IMG/VR virus record: IMGVR_UViG_3300048672_001321
Location: 1-40,519 of that record
DNA: 40,519 nt
Source of the DNA: a virus
Direction: 5' to 3' (one strand)
The notes beneath the pieces were generated by a model. It did not search any database, had not been told where the DNA came from, and saw only the letters and a program-made list of their open reading frames with translations. Positions 1-4,503 of the stretch are shown here, piece after piece. Position 1 is the stretch's first letter. Every line of letters begins with the position of its first letter. Position numbers and translations under genes: made by a program.

Positions 1-20
1 CCCCTGGACGCCCCTTGACA

Positions 21-51
21 AACAGTTCTCGAACTGTTCTAAACAGTTCTC
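21..51. repeat. AACAGTTCTC direct and inverted repeat cluster
   Basis: AACAGTTC at 21-28 is followed after two bases by its reverse complement GAACTGTT at 31-38, and AACAGTTCTC recurs in direct orientation at 42-51. Three copies of one 8-base unit in 31 bases look like a protein-binding operator or an RNA hairpin. The cluster lies downstream of the minus-strand gene ending at 100, just beyond its terminator-like hairpin. The function is inferred; only the repeats are seen. Confidence 0.6.
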
Positions 52-80
52 CCCTCTCCTCTGTACTAGCAGGAGAGGGG
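51..80 (-). terminator. Perfect 10-bp hairpin 3' of the 148-aa gene
   Basis: On the minus strand, CCCCTCTCCT pairs perfectly with AGGAGAGGGG around a 10-base loop GCTAGTACAG. It lies 20 bases after the stop codon of the gene ending at 100. No U-tract follows, so it may be a 3'-end stabiliser or processing structure rather than a classical intrinsic terminator. The loop sequence recurs exactly in the hairpin at 1252-1273. Confidence 0.65.
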
Positions 81-99
81 AGAGGGATCTGCTTGCTTG

Positions 100-546
100 T
101 TACTTGACCAGGTGGCGCAGGCTCTCGGGCAGCTTGGAGACGTCCACCGTGACGGCCGGCTTCAGCTCCGCGATGCGCTTGTCGATCTCCTGCTGGATGG
201 CCAGCTTGGCGTCGGGGTCGGTGGTGAGGCCGAGCAGGGTCTTCATGGCCTTGATGCTCTCGTCACCGCTCCCGCTGCGGCTGCCGGGGTTCTTCGGGAT
301 GTACTGCGTGCCACCGTTCAGCCGCAGGTCCTTACGCAACCAGTTGTTGCACAACCCCGGGATGTACTTCTTGAGCTGCTCGTCCGTGGGGTTCTTGCTG
401 TGGACCGTGAGGCCCGTCTTGAACATCGTGAAGATGCTCTCGTGGATGGCCGAGAGCTGCTCCTTGGTCGGCTCGTACTTGCCGTCCTGCTCCCCGCAGA
501 TGCCAACCACAGCCTGGTACACAGCCTCACCTTGCGTCATGCTCAT
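100..546 (-). CDS. Uncharacterised protein, paralogue of the gene at 1533-2012
   Basis: 148 aa, soluble, with no signal peptide or membrane segment. It aligns along its whole length with the 159-aa product at 1533-2012. Shared blocks are MTQGEAV near the N-terminus, YIPGLxNNWxRKDxRLNGG at about residues 61-79, YIPKNPGSR at 82-90, DESIxAMKTLL at about 95-105 and LPESLRHLV at the end. The family is not one I can name. The conserved central block suggests a compact helical domain, and the acidic and lysine-rich C-terminal half looks helical. The start at 546 is supported by AAAGGAGC eight bases upstream; a second ATG two codons on is possible. A TATAAATA box lies at 588-595 on this strand. GC content is much higher than in the rest of the window. 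Confidence 0.85.
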   Translation of the reverse strand: MSMTQGEAVYQAVVGICGEQDGKYEPTKEQLSAIHESIFTMFKTGLTVHSKNPTDEQLKKYIPGLCNNWLRKDLRLNGGTQYIPKNPGSRSGSGDESIKAMKTLLGLTTDPDAKLAIQQEIDKRIAELKPAVTVDVSKLPESLRHLVK

Positions 547-587
547 GTGCGTTGCTCCTTTGTGTCTCGCTTAATTGCGAGGACGAA

Positions 588-595
588 TATTTATA
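588..595 (-). promoter_or_regulatory. TATAAATA promoter-like box for the 148-aa gene
   Basis: The minus strand reads CCGAACTTATAAATATTCG here. TATAAATA is the consensus of T4-type late promoters. A similar CCGAAC-plus-TATA sequence occurs at about 1191-1206 upstream of the 124-aa gene. The expected start point, about 7 bases downstream, would give a leader of about 35 bases. Promoter use is inferred. Confidence 0.45.
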
Positions 596-612
596 AGTTC
601 GGAAAAGTCGGC

Positions 613-635
613 GGCGTAGCAGTGTCAGCAGGCTG
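613..635. repeat. Intergenic repeat, copy 1
   Basis: GGCGTAGCAGTGTCAGC followed by AGGCTG. The same 17 bases, then one extra C and AGGCTG, occur at 1237-1260. It lies between the 148-aa gene and the folded element at 665-725. The copy overlaps two small palindromes, GGCTGCAGCC (631-640) and GCAGCCGGCTGC (635-646). Confidence 0.7.
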
Positions 636-664
636 CAGCCGGCTGCACCACACTCTGTGAACTG

Positions 665-725
665 CTCGGGACTCACCGCGCTTGCCCTACCCTGTACAAG
701 GTATTGCGCGTTCTATTGTCCCGAG
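665..725 (-). other. Nested inverted-repeat element (possible structured RNA)
   Basis: Three nested stems can be drawn on either strand: CTCGGGAC with GTCCCGAG (8 bp, 665-672 and 718-725), CGCGC with GCGCG (5 bp) inside it, and TACC with GGTA (4 bp) inside that. On the minus strand the apical loop is TTGTACAG. It lies in the 3' region of the 124-aa gene and upstream of the 148-aa gene, so it would be transcribed between them. It is not a tRNA: no T-arm or anticodon arm is visible. It could be an attenuator, a processing site or a small RNA. Confidence 0.5.
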
Positions 726-740
726 CCCTGCTTCACAGGG
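726..740 (-). terminator. Small hairpin abutting the stop codon of the 124-aa gene
   Basis: CCCTG and CAGGG form a 5-bp stem around a 5-base loop, starting directly after the stop codon (741-743 on this strand). It has no U-tract. Together with the nested element at 665-725 it forms the 3' region of the 124-aa gene. Confidence 0.4.
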
Positions 741-1115
741 TCACTTCGTCTCGAGGAGCGCCATGAACTGCTTGGCGCCTTCCTCCTTCGAGATGATGCC
801 GGCCTCGACCGCAGCCTTGATGAGGTCGAACTTCGAGTTGCCGAGCGTGACCTGCGGCTTGGCCTGCTTGGGCTGCACCCACGCCTCGATGAGGCAGGTC
901 GGCTGCTTGCCCACAATGTAGTTGAGCGGGTTCTGCGAGGCGCGAGTGCCGGGGCGGATGCTCCAGCGCTCCTCCTTCAGCCAGCCCATCATCAGCGTGC
1001 CGACCTGCTGGCGCTGCTCGTCGCTGATGACGAGCGAGCCCTTGCTGGGCACCGTGCCGAGGACCTGGGCGAGAGCGGTGCGGAGCGCGTCCTGCTGCGA
1101 GTTGAACTTCTCCAT
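741..1115 (-). CDS. Uncharacterised protein, 124 aa
   Basis: I do not recognise this protein. It begins MEKFNSQQDALRTAL, has a tryptophan-containing middle (MGWLKEERWSIRPG, then YIVGKQPTCLIEAWVQP) and ends in a helical segment (FDLIKAAVEAGIISKEEGAKQF) that resembles a short zinc-free helical hairpin. It is soluble with no membrane segment. The start at 1115 is preferred over an in-frame start six codons upstream because GGAAAGGA lies at normal distance before it. It is in the same orientation and has the same high-GC composition as its neighbours, so it probably belongs to the same transcription unit as the genes at 100-546, 1281-1454 and 1533-2012. Confidence 0.8.
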   Translation of the reverse strand: MEKFNSQQDALRTALAQVLGTVPSKGSLVISDEQRQQVGTLMMGWLKEERWSIRPGTRASQNPLNYIVGKQPTCLIEAWVQPKQAKPQVTLGNSKFDLIKAAVEAGIISKEEGAKQFMALLETK

Positions 1116-1236
1116 GTGGCTAGTCCTTTCCACTGCAACTACGTTAGTGTGAACTTTGGAGAGCAGCCAATCTGCATCTCTTATTCACAGGGTGATATAT
1201 GTTCGGTTGAGCGACAGCGTGTTCAGTCTCGGGCTA

Positions 1237-1260
1237 GGCGTAGCAGTGTCAGCCAGGCTG
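1237..1260. repeat. Intergenic repeat, copy 2
   Basis: GGCGTAGCAGTGTCAGC is identical to 613-629; here a C is inserted before AGGCTG. It overlaps the 5' arm of the hairpin at 1252-1273. The two copies sit in equivalent places, each in the intergenic region between two minus-strand genes, suggesting that the intergenic unit was duplicated with the genes. Confidence 0.7.
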
Positions 1261-1273
1261 TACTAGCCCTGGC
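1252..1273 (-). terminator. Hairpin with GCTAGTACAG loop 3' of the 57-aa gene
   Basis: On the minus strand a 6-bp stem GCCAGG/CCTGGC encloses a loop GCTAGTACAG identical to that of the hairpin at 51-80, although the stem sequences are unrelated. Conservation of the loop with a changed stem argues for a recognised RNA structure. It starts 7 bases after the stop codon of the gene ending at 1281. Confidence 0.6.
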
Positions 1274-1280
1274 CAACCTG

Positions 1281-1454
1281 CTAGATGCAGTCGTCCTTGT
1301 GGCAGAGGCAGGAGAAGGGGACGACCGAGCCAGAGACCTGCGACAGCATCTCCATGATCGGCTTCGCATCAGAGTGCCAGAGCTGATGGTTGTTGAAGCA
1401 GGAGAAGTTGCTGAAGAAGAACCCCAGCGAACCGCGGTAGTAGATCTCGTTCAT
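1281..1454 (-). CDS. Uncharacterised small protein, 57 aa
   Basis: I do not recognise this protein. It is aromatic-rich at the N-terminus (NEIYYRGSLGFFFSNFSCF) and has three cysteines near the C-terminus (PFSCLCHKDDC plus an earlier C). The GFFFSNFSCF stretch is hydrophobic but too short and polar for a confident membrane helix. The start at 1454 is chosen because GAGAAAGGAA precedes it; a longer in-frame start at 1523 has no such site and would overlap the hairpin at 1491-1511. It is flanked by hairpins on both sides. Confidence 0.6.
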   Translation of the reverse strand: MNEIYYRGSLGFFFSNFSCFNNHQLWHSDAKPIMEMLSQVSGSVVPFSCLCHKDDCI

Positions 1455-1490
1455 AAACACATTCCTTTCTCTCTTCGGGTCAATCCCTCC

Positions 1491-1511
1491 CCCGACCGTC
1501 ATCCAGTCGGG
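1491..1511 (-). terminator. Hairpin 3' of the 159-aa gene
   Basis: CCCGAC and GTCGGG form a 6-bp stem around a 9-base loop, 21 bases after the stop codon of the gene ending at 1533 and upstream of the 57-aa gene. The flanks (CTC and GAG) can extend the stem with a bulge. No U-tract and no GTACAG loop are present. Partial read-through would be needed to express the 57-aa gene, since no promoter is seen between them. Confidence 0.5.
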
Positions 1512-1532
1512 AGAGGTGTTCACCCTTCGAGC

Positions 1533-2012
1533 TCAGCTCTGCGGGACCAGGTGGCGGAGCGACTCGGGCAGAGCGTCCACCTTGATCTCGACCTTCGGCT
1601 TCAGCGCGGCCACCCGCTTGTCGATCTCGGCCTGGATGGCGAGCTTCGCCTCGGGGTCGGTCGTCAGGGAGAGGAGGGTCTTCATCGCCCGGATGCTCTC
1701 GTCCTGCGTCCCAGTCCGACTCCCGGGGTTCTTCGGGATGTACTTCACCCCGCCGTTCAGACGGCTGTCCTTGCGGACCCAGTTGTTCACCAACCCCGGG
1801 ACGTACTTCAGGAGGGAGGCGTCGTCGTTGCCGCCGCTGTTCTTGGCGACCGCGCCGCTCTTGAAGGCCGCGAAGACGATCGCGTGGACCTTCTGCTTCG
1901 TCTCCTCGGACCACGTCTTCGTCTCCGGCACCGCGCCGTCGAGCTTGCCCTCGTTGCCGAACACCGCGAGAACCGCCTGGAACACCGCTTCACCCTGCGT
2001 CATGGTCGACAC
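1533..2012 (-). CDS. Uncharacterised protein, paralogue of the gene at 100-546
   Basis: 159 aa with a GTG start. It shares MTQGEAV, YVPGLVNNWVRKDSRLNGG, YIPKNPGSR, DESIRAMKTLL, LTTDPxAKLAIQxEIDKR and LPESLRHLV with the 148-aa protein and differs mainly in a variable segment at about residues 20-55. The start at 2012 is supported by AAAGGAGCAACACA just upstream, nearly identical to the leader of the paralogue (AAAGGAGCAACGCAC), so gene and translation signal were duplicated together. A minus-strand TATAAT box lies at 2089-2094. Function is unknown; the even conservation suggests both copies are functional. Confidence 0.85.
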   Translation of the reverse strand: MSTMTQGEAVFQAVLAVFGNEGKLDGAVPETKTWSEETKQKVHAIVFAAFKSGAVAKNSGGNDDASLLKYVPGLVNNWVRKDSRLNGGVKYIPKNPGSRTGTQDESIRAMKTLLSLTTDPEAKLAIQAEIDKRVAALKPKVEIKVDALPESLRHLVPQS

Positions 2013-2088
2013 TGTGTTGCTCCTTTTGTTGTACTGCGTTGAACTACAGAGAGATAATCTCGGTTTTGGCCACCCGCTGGCCTCGAGG

Positions 2089-2157
2089 ATTATAGGGAAC
2101 CCTAGATTCGGACTGGTACTCGCCGCCCAAACTCTCTGATAGGAGGGGTTCCCTATA
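2089..2157. promoter_or_regulatory. Divergent twin promoter region with 12-base inverted repeat
   Basis: TATAGGGAACCC at 2091-2102 and GGGTTCCCTATA at 2146-2157 are exact reverse complements. Read outward, the minus strand gives GGGTTCCCTATAAT (box at 2089-2094) and the plus strand gives GGGTTCCCTATAGT. The inverted repeat is therefore best read as two divergent copies of one promoter or operator, one driving the minus-strand genes and one the microprotein array. A further palindrome, GAGATAATCTC, lies at 2051-2061 in the leader of the 159-aa gene. Confidence 0.55.
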
Positions 2158-2191
2158 GTTGCACTTTATTCCTATATATCCAGACTCTTCG

Positions 2192-2197
2192 TATAAT
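2192..2197 (+). promoter_or_regulatory. TATAAT box upstream of the microprotein array
   Basis: CGTATAATG lies 12 bases before the first array gene, which has its own Shine-Dalgarno sequence (AGGGAG). No good -35 hexamer is seen. It may act with, or instead of, the box at 2152-2157. Confidence 0.4.
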
Positions 2198-2209
2198 GAA
2201 AGGGAGAAA

Positions 2210-2380
2210 ATGAACACACAAACCCACTGGCCTACCTTGGACCAATACAACCACCTGGAGGGCCTACTCAACCTCTATGTCCTTCTGGGCCTCATCTCTC
2301 GTAACACTCGCTCGCGAGTGCTCTCCAACTTCATCAACAGGATCATGTCTACGAGCTCGGCCAAGGCGTACGCTTCCTAG
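2210..2380 (+). CDS. Array microprotein 1 (56 aa)
   Basis: First member of the tandem paralogue array. A polar N-terminus of about 18 residues leads into the family core LLNLYVLLGLISRNT, followed by a second predicted helix (RVLSNFINRIM) and a serine/alanine-rich tail. The core places L-G-L-I-S at residues 27-31 and an N-T in place of the usual K-T. AGGGAGAAA directly precedes the ATG. It is separated from member 2 by 9 bases. Confidence 0.85.
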   Translation: MNTQTHWPTLDQYNHLEGLLNLYVLLGLISRNTRSRVLSNFINRIMSTSSAKAYAS

Positions 2381-2389
2381 GGTGCTAAT

Positions 2390-2521
2390 ATGGATCTCAC
2401 CTACCTCTTCGTCATCCTGCTCTACAACTTAGGTCTTATCTCTCCTAGTGCCTATTACCAAGTCACCGCAACGCTGTTCAACAAGATATTCACAAGGGCC
2501 GCCTCCACACTTCCCTATTAG
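2390..2521 (+). CDS. Array microprotein 2 (43 aa)
   Basis: Short member with almost no N-terminal extension: MDLTYLFVILLYNLGLIS forms the first helix and turn, followed by PSAYYQVTATLFNKIFTRA as the second helix. The K-T of the turn is replaced by P-S-A. The first helix is strongly hydrophobic and could associate with a membrane. AGGGTG lies just upstream of the start. A perfect 16-base palindrome (2528-2543) follows the stop codon. Confidence 0.8.
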   Translation: MDLTYLFVILLYNLGLISPSAYYQVTATLFNKIFTRAASTLPY

Positions 2522-2527
2522 GTTCGC

Positions 2528-2543
2528 GAGGTACCGGTACCTC
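2528..2543. promoter_or_regulatory. Perfect 16-base palindrome between array members 2 and 3
   Basis: GAGGTACCGGTACCTC is fully self-complementary. It is followed at 2552-2560 by CTAGTACAG, nine bases identical to the conserved loop of the hairpins at 51-80 and 1252-1273 (complementary strand sense). As RNA it would fold tightly with no loop; as DNA it is a typical dimeric-protein site. It sits in the 46-base gap before member 3. Confidence 0.5.
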
Positions 2544-2567
2544 TACCGGGTACTAGTACAGATAATT

Positions 2568-2684
2568 ATGACTACCTCCCACTATTACCTCCTGCGCCTC
2601 ATGGAAGTGTGCTTCTACCTGGACCTCATCTCTCACAAGACCATCTGCAGCATGACATACCGGCTCTCGTCTTACTCCTCCTAG
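2568..2684 (+). CDS. Array microprotein 3 (38 aa)
   Basis: Shortest member. LLRLMEVCFYLDLISHKT carries the complete family core with a canonical S-H-K-T turn, followed by a short second helix (ICSMTYRLSSYSS). No Shine-Dalgarno sequence is evident before this ATG, and upstream in-frame starts exist, so the start is less certain than the frame. The next gene begins 5 bases after the stop. Confidence 0.75.
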   Translation: MTTSHYYLLRLMEVCFYLDLISHKTICSMTYRLSSYSS

Positions 2685-2688
2685 ACAC

Positions 2689-2841
2689 ATGGACCCCTTC
2701 TACTACTACTACCAAGACCAGCTGATTGTCTTCATAAGGGTGATTTACACACTCAACCTATGCACGCGCACTAGATGGGAATCGGCATACAGGATGTCTT
2801 TCTCGAAAGCGTGGGGTTCATGGCCAGAAGCAAAGTTATGA
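2689..2841 (+). CDS. Array microprotein 4 (50 aa)
   Basis: An N-terminal tyrosine run (FYYYY) precedes the core VFIRVIYTLNLCT. The second half (AYRMSFSKAWGSWPEAKL) matches member 6 (AYVCCISKGWPDW), so 4, 5 and 6 form a subfamily marked by FxRV, LNLCT or LGLVS, AY, and K-x-W. The Shine-Dalgarno site is weak. The stop overlaps the start of member 5 as ATGA. Confidence 0.75.
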   Translation: MDPFYYYYQDQLIVFIRVIYTLNLCTRTRWESAYRMSFSKAWGSWPEAKL

Positions 2842-2990
2842 AGCTTAAGACGCCCTACTACACCCATAGCAATCAGGGTATAGTGTTTCTACGCGTACTG
2901 CACGTGCTGGGCCTGGTATCGCGCAAAGCACACCTCGACGCGTACGTGACATTTGTTGCTAAGGCATGGAAGGAGGCAGATGGATACTAA
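2838..2990 (+). CDS. Array microprotein 5 (50 aa)
   Basis: One of the clearest members: VFLRVLHVLGLVSRKA is the first helix and turn, and LDAYVTFVAKAWKEA the second helix. The start at 2838 overlaps the previous stop (ATGA), suggesting translational coupling; an earlier in-frame start at 2775 would lie inside member 4. It belongs with members 4 and 6 by the FLRV, AY and K-x-W marks. Confidence 0.85.
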   Translation: MKLKTPYYTHSNQGIVFLRVLHVLGLVSRKAHLDAYVTFVAKAWKEADGY

Positions 2991-3120
2991 TCGACTGCTG
3001 GACTTCTTGAGAGTGGTTCATAGGCTCAACCTGTGTACGCTGGAGGGGTTCACCTATGCCTATGTGTGCTGCATATCGAAGGGATGGCCGGATTGGGTGA
3101 GCAAACTTGAGCATGCTTAA
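2980..3120 (+). CDS. Array microprotein 6 (46 aa)
   Basis: LLDFLRVVHRLNLCTLEG forms the core and YAYVCCISKGWPDWVSKLE the second helix, closely matching member 4. A very strong Shine-Dalgarno site, AAGGAGG, sits inside the end of member 5, four bases before the ATG, so expression is coupled by an 11-base overlap. Three cysteines (two adjacent) are unusual for the family. Confidence 0.85.
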   Translation: MDTNRLLDFLRVVHRLNLCTLEGFTYAYVCCISKGWPDWVSKLEHA

Positions 3121-3244
3121 ACCACGGGGTAGCAGTTTTCTGTTCATTAAGTTCTTGGCCATCTGCTATGTTCTCGACCTTATGAGCATCAAGACATACG
3201 ACAAGGCATGCAGGGCCGCCTTTCGACTCTATTTCACTCAATGA
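3113..3244 (+). CDS. Array microprotein 7 (43 aa)
   Basis: FLFIKFLAICYVLDLMSIKT is the core with a canonical S-I-K-T turn, followed by YDKACRAAFRLYF. The A-C pair five residues after K-T recurs in members 8 and 16. It overlaps member 6 by 8 bases and is followed by an ATGA junction with member 8. Confidence 0.8.
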   Translation: MLKPRGSSFLFIKFLAICYVLDLMSIKTYDKACRAAFRLYFTQ

Positions 3245-3372
3245 GCAACGACGGGTGCTTCTACATACTTCGGCTGTTGGCGATATATTATAGGCTGGGG
3301 CTTGTTCACCACGCTATGTACCATCTGGCCTGTACGCACGCAGTGAATCACTATTATACGACTTACTCATGA
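3241..3372 (+). CDS. Array microprotein 8 (43 aa)
   Basis: YILRLLAIYYRLGLVHH is the core; the turn has lost S-x-K-T and reads VHHAM. The second helix YHLACTHAVNHYYTTYS keeps the A-C mark of member 7 and is rich in histidine and tyrosine. ATGA junctions on both sides imply coupled translation. It has the same length as member 7 and is probably its duplicate. Confidence 0.8.
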   Translation: MSNDGCFYILRLLAIYYRLGLVHHAMYHLACTHAVNHYYTTYS

Positions 3373-3488
3373 CTCAAAACATGAAAGAAAATGGTTTGCT
3401 GCGCCTGTTAATGTGTGTAGCATTTGCCAATATACTTTATAAGTTGGGTCTTACGGGTAAGAAGAGGCCTCGGCCATATGACTTTTAG
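3369..3488 (+). CDS. Array microprotein 9 (39 aa)
   Basis: LLMCVAFANILYKLGLTGKKRP contains the core with a T-G-K-K turn, as in members 21 and 24. The protein stops soon after the turn (RPYDF), so the second helix is missing. It may be a truncated member, since member 10 starts within its last codons. It starts at an ATGA overlap with member 8. Confidence 0.7.
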   Translation: MTQNMKENGLLRLLMCVAFANILYKLGLTGKKRPRPYDF

Positions 3489-3684
3489 GTTCACAGAAGA
3501 AGATGCACATGCCTACTGGGGTGCTGACACAAGGGAGTTTGTTGACTTGTGGTATTGGACGATCATCAGGATGATGACCGATTTGAAGCTAATTAAGGAG
3601 GCTTCTACTGATATGACTGACATCGAGATATTCACGCGACTCATGAAGTACCGGCCGCCGAGGAAGCAACATGAGCAGCATTGA
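3478..3684 (+). CDS. Array microprotein 10 (68 aa)
   Basis: A divergent, longer member. An acidic N-terminal extension of about 20 residues precedes the core VDLWYWTIIRMMTDLKLIKE. The second helix (MTDIEIFTRLMKY) ends in a basic tail with PPRKQ. It overlaps member 9 by 11 bases. An in-frame upstream start at 3424 is unlikely because it lies wholly within member 9. Confidence 0.75.
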   Translation: MTFRFTEEDAHAYWGADTREFVDLWYWTIIRMMTDLKLIKEASTDMTDIEIFTRLMKYRPPRKQHEQH

Positions 3685-3814
3685 GAACGAGATGTTTATA
3701 AGTTTCTGGAATCTCATGACAGTGATGAGAAACTTGAAGCTTTGCACACTAAACTATTATGTGCCTGATAAGGAACTTAAGAAGCACTTCAGCCCGTGGA
3801 AATATGGAACCTAG
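3671..3814 (+). CDS. Array microprotein 11 (47 aa)
   Basis: ENEMFISFWNLMTVMRNLKLCT is the N-terminal mark plus core, here shown from residue 5; the C-terminal part is YYVPDKELKKHFSPWK. It pairs with member 12, sharing ENE, SF, LxTV, N/A-L-x-L and LKKH/LLKH, and so is a recent duplicate. GAGGAAG precedes the start at good spacing. It overlaps member 10 by 14 bases. Confidence 0.8.
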   Translation: MSSIENEMFISFWNLMTVMRNLKLCTLNYYVPDKELKKHFSPWKYGT

Positions 3815-3950
3815 TGAAAACGAACTGTATGGTAGTTTCGGGAGCCTACTGACGGTATTAAAGGCTTTGAGACTTATTACACTGCGCTATTTTGTCTTTG
3901 ACGCAGATCTCTTGAAGCACGCGCCAGCGAGGAAGCACAGTGGATTATAA
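3804..3950 (+). CDS. Array microprotein 12 (48 aa)
   Basis: SFGSLLTVLKALRLITLRY is the core and turn; DADLLKHAPARKH follows, paralleling DKELKKHFSPWK of member 11. S-x-K-T is replaced by T-L-R. It overlaps member 11 by 11 bases. An in-frame start at 3759 is rejected because it would lie inside member 11. Confidence 0.8.
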   Translation: MEPSENELYGSFGSLLTVLKALRLITLRYFVFDADLLKHAPARKHSGL

Positions 3951-4185
3951 GGCAAGCTTACATGTTCGGGACGGCATAATGGACGTCCACGCTCTGAACT
4001 TGTTTCTGAGCTTTGAAGAGATTTGCAGTCGCCTTGGCCTGTGGGCTGAGAGCGTGGGATGGCAGAAGGGCGAGAAGTCTTTCTACAGAATAACGGGTCA
4101 AACATTTAACAAGGATATGCAGCGACGATATGATGGTCAAGCACTTATACAAGAACGACTTCGAGACGATACCGATGAGCAGTAA
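3940..4185 (+). CDS. Array microprotein 13 (81 aa)
   Basis: Longest member. The core LNLFLSFEEICSRLGLWAES is present but the remainder (GWQKGEKSFYRITGQ, then a charged helical C-terminus) is unlike its neighbours. The GTG start at 3940 is preferred over the ATG at 3979 because CGAGGAAGCACA before it repeats the context of member 11 (CGAGGAAGCAAC) and restores the usual 11-base overlap with member 12. Confidence 0.7.
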   Translation: MDYKASLHVRDGIMDVHALNLFLSFEEICSRLGLWAESVGWQKGEKSFYRITGQTFNKDMQRRYDGQALIQERLRDDTDEQ

Positions 4186-4387
4186 GTTCTTCCCACTGGA
4201 CAGGCGGGACCTGCAGGAGCACATGGTCCATAAGGCAGTGGGTCACCTCTTTGAGGTGTATACTCTGCTGCGGCTCTTTCCGCAGCCGGATAGACACCTG
4301 ATGGTGGATTTCGCGAAGGCGCTGTTCAAGCTTGTGGCCCGGAGACAGACGCACTTGTGGAACAAGACTACTTATACAGTGAAATAG
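4175..4387 (+). CDS. Array microprotein 14 (70 aa)
   Basis: The core AVGHLFEVYTLLRLFPQPD is weak, with F-P replacing the S-x-K-T turn; the second helix is HLMVDFAKALFKLVARRQ. The start at 4175 gives an 11-base overlap with member 13, matching neighbouring junctions; an in-frame ATG at 4130 is possible. It is the last gene before the only substantial gap in the array. Confidence 0.7.
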   Translation: MSSKFFPLDRRDLQEHMVHKAVGHLFEVYTLLRLFPQPDRHLMVDFAKALFKLVARRQTHLWNKTTYTVK

Positions 4388-4503
4388 TCGTGCTTAGTCG
4401 GTCGACATATGGGGCCGCGGGCCGGCTTAGGAACGCTCGGCAATATTGGGCTTAGTGAATCGATTCTGTAAACAAATCTTTGGTTTTTTAACAAGTGGCG
4501 AGT
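4388..4503 (+). other. Gap in the array with a possible gene remnant
   Basis: This 116-base stretch has no full gene. A 20-codon frame at 4410-4472 encodes LGTLGNIGLSESIL, which resembles the family turn region (LGL-S-E-x-T), and could be the decayed end of a lost member. The section around 4405-4432 is GC-rich with several short palindromes (GTCGAC, CATATG, CCGCGG). A T-rich run (GGTTTTTTAAC) precedes member 15. Confidence 0.35.

Noticed and set aside
665-725. A possible tRNA at the nested stem element
   Set aside because: The 8-bp closing stem looked like an acceptor stem, but there is no T-arm, D-arm or anticodon loop, and the whole is too short.
657-2042. Long plus-strand open frame of 461 codons across the left island
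   Set aside because: It is antisense to three minus-strand genes that have ribosome sites and a paralogue. The product is arginine/leucine/valine-rich low complexity with no recognisable fold, as expected for the complement of GC-rich coding DNA.
4405-4432. Cluster of restriction-site-like palindromes (GTCGAC, CATATG, CCGCGG) as a cloning or assembly artefact
   Set aside because: The flanking sequence is continuous with the array in composition and a single short stretch is not enough to claim an artefact.
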